From Stichopus chloronotus (taxonomy: Eukaryota > Echinodermata > Holothuroidea > Aspidochirotida > Stichopodidae), in the NCBI GenBank assembly GCA_021234535.1, contig CM037843.1, positions 33,109,200-33,173,199 of the forward strand: a stretch of 64,000 nucleotides of DNA. Direction: 5' to 3'. Positions 10,882 to 22,800 of the stretch are shown here, piece by piece. The position numbers and the translations under genes are program-made. The notes under the pieces were generated by a model. It worked only from the letters and a program-made list of their open reading frames with translations. It was not told the DNA's origin and did no database searches. Position 1 is the stretch's first letter, and each line of letters opens with the position of its first letter.

Positions 10882-13800
10882 CTGCATAAGAGAACAAACA
10901 TAACAATATGGTCACTATTTAGATATCACTGACAAAATAAATTCATGGACAATCATGTCCTCCTGTTGTGGCTCATAAATTCAAAGTTACATTAGTTAGT
11001 TAGATCAGATCAGGGTTGGATTAACATGGTGGAGGGGGTGCCCATCCACGGTCAGGGCTCCCATAAAAAGTGGGCTGTGTATAAAATATAGATGTCCATG
11101 CCTCAATTTCAAACAACTTCGTCAGAGGGGGGGGGGACCTTGGTCGGTTGGTCCCTACCCGTATGATGGGCAGGTTATTGCTTAATCTAGCGCTGTATAT
11201 GTCAACCAATTCAGCAAACTCCAAGTATAGAATAAAGGTAGCCAAAATGAGACAAAACAGAGGTCATCACCGATGTTTTTGCTGATTTGGTAGAATGAAT
11301 CCTTCTACAAATATACATCAAAGGAAACTACTGATTTAGGAAAGAGATTGCACAATCATGAATTCAACATCCCCAAGCCAAAGAGAAAGTTTTATTAATG
11401 TTTACAGAAAATAAACTCAATCATCTGACAAACTTTCAAAGACTTCCTTGAGAGAACTGATTCATTGTTTTTTACTGATTCTCACAGACTAAACAATCTT
11501 TTGAATAAAAATCTCAAAGACTACCCAGAGAAATTTTAACAAAGGTAGATTTATCAGCATAAAGCTATTGTGCAAATACATAAGACTATAACAGTTTGAT
11601 AAGCCTAACAGTAACAGAGGAAATGACCACTGTTCTAGGTGAAACAGGCAGTGTGTACGAGGAATACAACAGACTACATGAAAAGATTAACATGAAAAGT
11701 TACTTTGATTCAAATTTTGACAGGACCAATGATGCATAGCAAAATACTGTCTATCATGATTCACATGAATACGTAACAGAAAGAAGAGGGTATAATAGGC
11801 TGTTTGAATAACAGCTCCTTCATTGACTACATGCAAATCATATATTTCATCTGATGTCAGAAAGCCTTGCCTGTTAAGTCTGTCAGTGTGGTGAGAGGCA
11901 GACATTATCGTCGATCAAAAGCAAAGAATTATTTCAACAATTTCTCACGACAAACTACACTCCTGTTGCAGGTTTGTAATACATATTTCAAATAGGTTCA
12001 TTCTGCTTTGTTTCACGAGTACATTCATACCTATGGAATAAAGTTCACCCACCAATCAGAATCATTGGTCTGTTCTTCATCTGAGCGATGTTAAACATAC
12101 CTGTGGAGAAAAAAAGTCCAGGGAATACTGGCAATTGTTGATAAAAATGATTACTTCATGCAGAAAAAAAAAGAGCTCAACAACTGTCAGTAACCTGAAG
12201 GGGGTAGGGGGGAACTGAGCTTCCAACAAGACCCAGATGGGCTCTGTGGTTTCTTAAGTGAAGACTGTATTTCAAGCTTCAACCAAAGGTTTTAAACATC
12301 CAAACAATTACCACCAAATGCAGTTTCTGGCACTCTTTACACAGAGGGTATTTGCAGTACAACTACTGTATCATTTTGTACTACAAACCAAGATAAACTT
12401 GCAGCTTCGTAGGAGACAAACTATCCTCTTTTAAGTCAGTTTGGCATGCATTCATTCCACCCCAATAAATAATGACCAGTCCAAGATGACCAGTCCAAGA
12501 TGACCAGTCCAAGAAGATGACCAGACCAGTCCAACAATGTACTGAAAAGTGAAATAAGGCACAGAATTTGCAAATACAGGAGATTTTCTTGACACCATAC
12601 AATTTTGGGGCACCATGTAACAGTGAGATGTCCCACAAGCACTAATCTGGAAAACCCCTTAACATTGTAACATGTAATCTGTAGAAAAACTATCACTGCA
12701 CAATGTAATAATTTATGGCCCATTCTGAAGTTGGACCCACAAAAGTTGAACACTGACCAGAAAGGGTTTTATTATCACAATGCTAACTTGACAAACATTT
12801 CACACTGTAAAGCAAAATATGAAGAACAGCATGATTTCATAAAATGGTCCACATGGGTCCATTTGGGATCAATAATCCTGCTGAAGAAGCCACAACCATA
12901 GTAGTAATGTGACACAATTTCAACTTAATACCATACAATCTACAAGAGAAGAAGCATTCTACGTGATTTCATTAAGGGCCCATATGGCCCATTGGACCCA
13001 AACATCCAGAACACCCCAGACTCCACTACCACAATGCTAATTTGACGAACATTTCACATTGTGAAGCAAAATATGCAGAAAAGAAACATTTTGCATAAGT
13101 TCATAAAATGGTCCATATGATGCATATGGGATTAATAATCCTGAACAATCTAAGGGAACATCCACCACAATAGCACCTTGACAGAATTTCAACTTAATAC
13201 CATACAATCTGTCGGAGAAGGGGTATTTTGAATGATTTCATAAAATGGTCCATATGGCCCATTTGGACCTTAGTCCCCAAAATCTTCAACATTCCGCAGG
13301 CAACACTACGATAACGCATCCATATACCAATTACAAGCTTTGTCCAAGGTTTATATCCTAACATACTCCAGTAAAAAGGTTTTCAGAGTTTTGCCCCAGC
13401 GACTTTCCCCTGTTGAGTACCTTACAAGATGTCACAGAAACAGAGAGTTTTGCCCTCAGACAATCTTTGACTTCCACCAAAAACAATATGGCACACTTTC
13501 TCAATGTGGCAAAACATACATATCAAGTTTGACTTTCATCTGCCTGCCTTTCTCTTATTGAGTTAGAGCATACCTAAGCAAGTGTCACGGACACACACAC
13601 AAACGCCAACCTGACTGCATAGGTTCCTTTGCTTATGCAAGGAACCAAAACTGATATTAACTTTGATGATGCATTTGTTATGTAACAATTCTTCAATCAA
13701 TTAAAGACTAAACAATTGGTTACAGTACATAGGTTAAAATATCATTATTTCAGGTATTCTATGGGCAAACTTCTAGAAGAAATGAGGAGTTCAAGAATAT

Positions 13801-16800
13801 TATGTAAACTGGGATAGCAGTAGTGAGCTTATCACAGAGTCCACAATGAGAGGTTGCCCTAATAATTGGGAGGAGGGATATAATGCAACTCATGGAAGAA
13901 GTTTGTGTTACACCATCGATGAGTCAAGGATTAAGATGCCACCCATGACACAAGATAGCGTTCAACACACAAGAACAATGACTGTTTGATGGTAATTAAA
14001 ACAACTGTTCTCCATTTTGTTGTAAAGTGAACATTTCCAGACAAGAATGATGAAAATCTCTCCCATCCAGAAAGTTGAAAGATTTTGACACAGTCTGTCG
14101 TGACCAAACTCCTAGTGCTCACAGTAGCACCTGCCAAGATGTTTCTTTACATAGTGGGATTGCTTGGACTAAAGCCACTTTGGAGGACAAGTGACATCCA
14201 CACCATCAAATTGGTCAACGTAAGCTATTGAGTAAAGGCTGCTGTACATCCATGCTACAAATAGTTCACATGGAGTTTCAAATATGGTGAAAAGTGACCC
14301 ACAAAGGATGAAATTTATCTATGGAAATGAGTGAAACACTAGACTTTAAAGTCAATAATTCAACTTAAGAAGGAAAGAGACCTTCCTGCACTTTCGGATA
14401 GGATGATACTTGTATGTTTCTTTGGCTGAATGTTCCATTGCAAAAAAAATTGTTGGGATATCACTTCTGATCTGTGACTGGGTTGTTGCACAATATTGAT
14501 AACTAGCATTGATCCAAAAAATATAATGCTCATACCACACCGCATTCTGATACGGTCTACACTGCAACCGTTATGTGAACAACGAATACACCATCAGAGT
14601 GATTCGTAGCTCAGTCGGTGCAACGTCCATGCTAGAAACTGCAAGTGTCTGAGGATTGGACTCCCATTGGAGTCCATTACTTTCCACCATATCAGATTTC
14701 AAGCATAAACCAGAGTACATAATAACACAGTACAAAACCATGCTCTTTACAAAATTTCAAAAACAAAAAAAAAATGCCAATGATGCATGAATTTGGTCAA
14801 CAGCTAGAACATTTTATGTTTCCATTAATCTGTATCATTATTTATACCTGCATGTTGTTTCTTTTTTCTGTTTACTGCAGCTCCAATAACTTCTAGTAGT
14901 TCCTGATCTGTGGCACCACTTCGAAGTAAGTCCCTTAGAGACACCTCAGAACTCCCAAACAAACATACCTGAAAGAGGAAGTGAAATTTTGGGAACCTGA
15001 AACACCATACCCAGGTGAGAGGAACAACCAATGAGATATCAAGCATCAGAACCAATACATCACACAGAAAAAAAACTAGAGCACCAACGGTGCAGACGCT
15101 TGTACCTGAGCACCCTGAAGGTGGCATTTACATATCAACATCGCTATATTGAATCACTAACATTGCACGTACAAGAGAATCTGTGGGACTGCATAATTTG
15201 CAGAATATCAAAAACTAGAGCACAAACAGTGCAGAACTTGGATCTTTGTCAACAAATTTGTGATGCACTGAATGGAAACCACCAAATTATGATGCTTATA
15301 ATTGCATCACAATTCAAGTTTGACATCAAATTTTCCAAAACCAATTTAATCCTTAACTACTAGCATAGTGTTCATTTGCATGTGTCACGTGGGGACTATA
15401 CTAGAATATTCAACCTCTTCTACTGGAAAGTAAATGCAACCTGCTCTACATAGGTGTAAAAGGGTCCACATCTTGACGCTAGTCTACCTATCCAATTTCA
15501 AAATGGCGCAAGGAAAACCTACTGACCTTTAGATTACCATCAGCTGTCAGTCTCAACCTGTTGCAGGTCCCACAAAATGGTTTTGTCATGGAAGCAATAA
15601 AACCAAACTGTCCAGTGAAGCCAGGAATTTTAAATGCCTGCAAATAGACAATACAGTACACATATAGATTTGCTTTGGTTTGGGGTAGTTTTGTACATAA
15701 TTCTCTCTTCAAGATGGATACAGGTCTGCACTAAACATGCAACAGAGTTTTGACTTATTGTTCTTGAAATGATCAATTTGGTATTGATTGACTCCAGCAA
15801 AAACAAGTGACTTTGTGATACTGCAATGAATGCATTTACAGTTAATGGGTGCTTTTATCTCAAGTAATGTGCCCTTATTTATTCTCAGTTCAAAGAATTT
15901 GAAACAGACCTCATGGGGATAACAGAGCTATGAGGCAGCTATATCATCAATAAATAGGAGAAACAAACCAAATGTTTAAAAAAAAACAAATCCCAACATA
16001 TGCAATCTACAGTGCACAGAGAAAATACAAGGCTCACTAGTCCCCACAATTTCCTCTCCCCTTCTGTGGGTTAGTTTTCACTTCTGATCAGATTTGGTTC
16101 AAGAACTTAGACCATTTTTAAATTCAATTTTGGGTGATAATCAATTAAATATTGATTGATACCTAAAATTTTTCAATGTAGGCTAATATTCTTGTTACCT
16201 TCTGTTTTGGAGAGTACATACCACTTGAAAAGGACATACATACCTCTCAGCAATCTTGGCACATCTGACATTTGACGACACAGCAGATTACATTTTCAAT
16301 ACCCAAACGAAACTATGTAAACTATGTAATTGCATCAAACTCACCCTGGACGTGTCATTTGGATGATCCGATAACCTCTGAATATCTGGCCATCTTGCTT
16401 TTATCTCTGACAGCATTTGGTCAAAACTAACAAGTTTTGAATCTTTCCACTTGTTTCCGTCAAATGGCATGTACTCTATGAACCTCACATCAATGGCCTG
16501 TGTGAAAAGAAGAAAAGGTTGAAATTAAAAAATAAAAAAATCATACTGTTGCACATTGTGATAATTTCACATATCCAGCACAAAGACAGCCATTATGCCT
16601 ACTTACGTTAACCAAATGAATACATGATATTATAATGAATCGTAATGTGCAAACATCCATATCTCTATGTGGCAAGACAGTGATAAGTGTGCAACTGTCT
16701 CTGATTTGGGCAGCATTTGTCAGCTGATCCAGATAGATGGGCAAGCACACAACCAGAATGCTCAAAAGCGTTGGTGGTTTCAAAGATTTGATTATGAGCA

Positions 16801-19800
16801 TTACTATGACACAGTTCCCTTTTTCCAAATTGGAATTAATATTTTGATGTGACAAGGCACAACAAATGCATAAACCATTAACTTTACATATATTTCTTTG
16901 GCCTTTCTTCCTCATAGCTATAAATTGAAAGATGCTTTGTTTAGCTTTGATTACCGACACCTTTGAATTCCCACTGTTGTTTACATCAAAGGCTGAAAGA
17001 AGGTGACTCAACAGTGATCGCAGAACTGGGAGTTGAAATCCTACCTTGTCCTTTGTTAACTCAACAAAGTCACAAATTTCATCATCATTGAGGCCCTTCA
17101 TAACCACGCAGTTGACTTTTAATGGTTTAAAGTCCAGCTCCAGGGCTTTGTCAATACTCTTCATCACATGCTTCCAACCTGTAAATAAACAAATATATCT
17201 TTAAATGAAGTGATGCTCATTAGACCCTCTTCAGACAAATAGTTTGCAATGTATCTGAAAATTTATTGATAAACAACTTGGACAAAGTTCAACTTAGGAG
17301 AGAACAATAAAAGATGTAGTCCAAGCCACGCGATTCCTTTCTCTTTAATTTGCCATCTTAAATGTAAATATTCTGATGTAAAATGCGATGCTTGATATTT
17401 TTACACAAAACTAGGAAACAACAAACTGTGTACTTCTTGTAAGGTAGATTGCTACAGCCAAAGACACCAATTTGTAATGTCTCATAAATCACAAATATTC
17501 TTGGCATGGTCCATGAAAAATATGATGGTTCACAGTGTTTGGCACCAGACTAGGATAAATTGAGTGTCATGAAATAAATTGTAAAATTACATGTAGAATT
17601 TGATGTTTCAACCAACTAGGGTAACACAAAAGGCCCTGTGATGTTTAGCCATGTTACCTTTGCAAAAAGATCTTAGTCTAGATTATGCCCATAAATATAC
17701 ACGGATAAGAGAAGCTGTCACACCATACCTGACTGCAATCTTTGACAAAAACACAAGGGAGACCACCCCCACTCCCCCATTTAATGTAAATTGTAGCATG
17801 GCTCTTGGCTATATCACTTTAAACAAAACTTGACCACAAAATCCCACAAATGTTATTCTATGAGGTGATATAACAACCAATAGAATGCAATACTCTTATA
17901 GAAGTGTAGATACTAAGGGGTGTACAAATTGTAATTAGGTGCCTTTGTCCAGTAAAACATATTTATGATGCAGAAATTTGCATTTGGGTCAACATAATAG
18001 AATTAATTTGCTAAATTGCTACAAAAATATTTTGGAATGTTCTAGACAACACTTTTCTTTCTACTCCAGAAAAGAGTTATTACATACTAGTTCTGCTTAC
18101 ATGAAATTAATTATTGTGAAATACAACCTGATTGATTTAAGAGAAAACTGAAAAGTTTTTTGCTCATTTTTTCAACATGATTCATGAAAGTTTTCAGTGT
18201 GATACTTATTGTGAATTATGCATCCAGTGACATTTTCCAGGACAAGCTTTGACCTGGTGGGCAACTTGGGCAAGCATTTCTCATGAGGGCACCAATGCCA
18301 TCAATAAGATATATATCATCTACTATCATCCCTGAGTGAAATTTTTAGGTGTGTATAGTCTAACAGTTAAGCACTGATGACTTTTTGATTTACATGGTTC
18401 ACGTACTCACAAATACCAGTGTATGTGTCAACTCGAAAGTTTAATTAACATTCTACTCTTGGCCAATGTTGATTACAAGCAGGCATTACACATAACCCAA
18501 CTTGCCACTCGCATCATACCATCACCTAAATCCCTTTTGTGAGGACACAACACTTCACTATTTTCCAGCCTTTGTGATAAAATTACGACAAAATCACAGC
18601 TGAGTGTTCCAATACACCCTGATATCCTTGACCTGAACTGGCGTTTTAGTGAAGCACTGTGCTTCATGCACAATTTTCAAATCAATCTTAAATTCATTTT
18701 CATTCCACATGGTCCAATGGCTGGGATAAATTCAGTGAAGGGGAGTTATCATATTCTTTATCAATATCTTACCTTTTCTCCTCGTCATAAATTCAAACTT
18801 CGCAGGCTCTAATGTGTCGAGGCTGATGTTGATGTTGCTTAATCCAGCTTCCTTCAATGTTGGTAGTCTCTTGGCCAGAGTAATACCATTGGTGGTGATT
18901 GCAATAGAATTCAAACCATCCAGTTTGCTCAATTCTCCTGACGAATTGCACAGATTAATTAAGACTTTTAATAACAGTTTCCAAAAATAACTTCCTTCCA
19001 CAAAAATGTTCTTCTCTTCAGTTGGAGGATGGGGTGAAGGGTATGATGAAAAGGCGATTCAAACCATAAAATGAATAGCAAAGAACATAACTAGTTACAG
19101 CGCTCATGCATGAATACTAGGGGAGCAGAACAACATTTCCTAATAGCACACAGGTTACGGTTACAAGCGAAATTTGCAGAATTGCCAAAATTGTCAAATA
19201 AGACCATTCCGCACCTCGCAGTCCGTCATGAGCAAAGCTACAATCCATTATTTCAAGAAGGTGCTAAGGGATGGTAGGTCACCCTCAATAGGTCGACAGA
19301 CGTGAGACAGGTTTTCCTCTCTCAATGAAGACCTTTTTATAATTTTGCAAAGTACATGCATTTACACAATGAAAAGCTACATCCTTTGCTAAACAGAGGA
19401 TGTTTTGTATGCTGTGAACTATAATTTGAAACAGCTCTCACTGATAATATCTGTGACATCTTTCCGAACCAATGGTTCTCCACCGGTCAGCCGGATTTTA
19501 TCCACCCCCTCCTGAACGAATAGGTCTGCCAATCGTAAGATTTCTGATGTTGACAAAAGCTTCTGATTGGGTGTGAGAGAAACACCATCTTCAGGCATGC
19601 AGTACTGACCTAAAAATAATATCAAACCACTTGTATTATAACAAGTAACAATGTGTGAATGCATCAGGTCAAATTTCAAGCGAAGAGGGAGCCATTCTTA
19701 GGCAAAAAAAATTTTTTTTTGCTGTAAACATCTCAAATTCAGTGTCTGGGCAAATGGTGAAAACTAAAGAAAGAAATCTTACCTTAGGTGACCTACAATT

Positions 19801-22800
19801 ATCGAAGACAATATCAACAAAAACTTTTTGAATCATATTTCTCTTTGTGTTACTTGAAAATGTTTTTCAGAATGACGTTTTTCTAAGGAAAATGAGCGCT
19901 ATCTAAATCTGTTTCCCTTCTTCCTTTCCCCCCTTTTTTTTTCCTTTCTTGGAAAAACAGACCACTTAAAGACAAATCAGATTTCCAGGGAAGAATTGGA
20001 AGTCCAATTTATACCTACGAACATGTCTAGGATGACGGATCACAGATAGTATCATACCTTACACTTCCGACAGTTTCAAATCAAACACTGACATACTAAT
20101 CAGTTTTTCTATACTTTGGCTATTTAACAAAGTGTGATGAAATTCAGATAAGCGACTTTTAGGAAGCATACTTCTGTGAGCTCATAAAAAAGAACCCAGT
20201 GAAGAATTTGGCCTTAAATTCATACTAGTGCCAGGAAAGACTTCAGATCATTGTCAACTTTCAGCACGCCATTGTCATGTAATTCACAGGTCAGGAACTC
20301 TGTGCAATGTAGTGTATATTACGGTACAAGTTTCTCTAGTTCATTCAACCTTTCTGAAATTTCCCAAGGATTGCCATGGATGGACTAATGTGTTAGTAGG
20401 CAACCAATCAGACAACAAAAGACAAAAAAAAAAAACATGTGAGTATCTATTTTACATCAGACACAGAATTGTACATTACCAGAGAGTAAAGCTAGCTAGA
20501 TGCATTATCTTAAAGAAAATCACTTAATTAAAAGAATAATCCAGACCATCAGCAAACTGCTAATATTCAATCACGCAAGGCGAATTTCCCATAAAAGCAA
20601 CACCCACTCAGTCCACAAAAATATCAAAAGTGTAACAAATTTTACAGTACATGACAGTCCAGACAGTCTCATGACTGAATCCATAAATCATGGCATGACC
20701 ACGTAAAAGTCGCAAAATGCTTTTGTTACCTCTTCTTTCTGTGCCACATATAACTCATAAACTTGGTTGGCCTGTTCAAAACGTTTTGGCACTTTCAAAT
20801 GATCTGTATTTGTACAAGAAGACTCACAGCAGATTGAGAGTTGCTGACGTGTTTTGTTATATTCATGTGAATTTTAGGACAATACTTTGAATGTTGTTTG
20901 GACTATTCCTTTAACGTGTTGTTGCCCAAAGGAAACAGACCATGTTGATGTGATTTTAAATGATAAACACTCTCAAGATTTTAAGTTGCAATGAAATGTC
21001 AAAAGGCTCTAATGATGTTTGTTACAATGAGCAATGAGGAAGCAATAATTTGCAGGCCAATAATTGCAATAGGGATTCAGCATACTGATAAAGCAATGGC
21101 ACCAGGGTTGTAGCTAGCCCACTTTTAGTGGTGGCAAATAATCGATCTCAAATGGCCAAAGTGGAGCGACTTTGCACTTGTAGCAGAGGTTCCAGGAGCT
21201 TGCTAAGGCTTGGGGGTTGGAGGGCAAATCCCTCCATAGCCCACAGTCTTTTCTAACCTAAGTCATAAAAGACTTTAAAAGATTTATATTGTCCCTCATG
21301 TGAGTTGTGTGTCAGCCTAACTTCAATAATAAGAGGACTTAGTTTTTTTTTCCATTACAGGAAATAACATCATGGTTTCACTTTGAATGACACCTTTAAA
21401 AGTTTTACTACAGAATATATGCTTTTAGGAAATGTCATTTTCATGTGTTTTATGAAGAAAATTTGTGGTGGGCAGTCCTTTGCCATCAAATCACGAGTGG
21501 TGCGCAGGTACTTTGAGAGGTGGGTACTGCCCACCACCACCCACCGTAGCTACAACCCTGAATGTCACCATTCGGTGGTATGGGGCAATCACAAAGAGGT
21601 GGCACAGGCACTACTGTCAAGATGGTACACTTACATCTTAGGTTACACCGCTCTGTGAGAGATATTCTGAGGTAGTTATGCTGTCTGCCAAACGCATCAG
21701 TCAAGAATGAAGAGAATGGCAGTATTTTTTCCTTCATGGATGGTGGATGATTAGCCAAGGTGAGAGGGACAGCCTGCAGGGAAAAAGTTACATTATATCA
21801 CTCTGTTATTAAAGGGAAATAGGGCGATTGTTTTACAGAAAACATCCATATTTTTAAAACCAATGTTTGTGGACGCAGAAAGATAGATTATTCAAAATAA
21901 GGAAGAATAGTAACCTTCTTTTCAAGAAATAAGTTCCTCACAGATAGAAACTCAGTTATTTGTTACTCAACACTAATTTGTTCCCCCAAACTTTTCAAAA
22001 TTCAAATGATGCATCTTCCGTTACTCATCACATGCATAATGTTTTGAGGAGATGAAGCTTTGGCAAGTGTTTATTGATGAGACTGGATGGTTTAACAATG
22101 ACTAAAGCTATTTCTTTTGTATGCCATGTCGGTGTATTCTTAACGCCCTATTTCCCTTTAAGCAAGCCAGAAGAGATTGCTTGAAAGCTTTGCCAAGAGA
22201 AAGCAGCTTAATGGTAGTTTAATATTTCTCTATAATTCAGCCATTTATATTCATTTTGCACCTCTTCCGAGATCTGGTCATCCTTCCATACATAGCAATG
22301 ATGTTACACAGTTCCTGCCTGACCAATGTACACACATGTTACTTTTTACACTGGTAACCCAGATATTTACTACCTGGTTCCAAAATTATGACCTGATACT
22401 TCATTGAGTGAACTTCAACATTTCTTGATGGGGAATTCCAGGCAAGGAACATGTCTTGAACTGACTTACTTAAGCCATGTCAAACCATTTTCATTCATAT
22501 TCTTGATGTTTTGAATTGAACTTCTCACGGACAACACGATACGTTCAAACTTACGGCCCAATAGAGTATCTAACACTGTGCATACACTTATACAAGGGGT
22601 GCAGCCATTATTATGTAATTTACCATGATCCTGTGGCTTGTAACGTAGTTGACAACCAGCTCTTATTAACAACAACCAACCTGACGGTCCTACATAATTA
22701 GTACTTAGATGACTTATTGTACCGTCTCTGACTTTCAAGGTTTAATTTTAAAACCTCTGTACTTAGTAAAGGCCATGTTTTCCTTGCTTTGAGCTATTGG

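Noticed and set aside
10882..10915. GTG start upstream of the MoaC exon as a separate MOCS1B gene
   Set aside because: The segment is the polypyrimidine tract and acceptor of an intron. Phase agreement with exons 8 and 9 favours splicing.
11025..11180. CAGGGTTGGATTAAC-like transposon left end near 11028
   Set aside because: No matching inverted end or target duplication was found, so no element is called.
14601..14700. Functional tRNA gene
   Set aside because: Box A- and B-like motifs are present, but the acceptor and anticodon stems do not form. A SINE fragment is more likely.
16541..17044. Open frame continuing past MOCS1 exon 5
   Set aside because: Family similarity stops exactly at the AAG/GTAGGA donor, which joins the next conserved exon in phase. 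The rest is intron.
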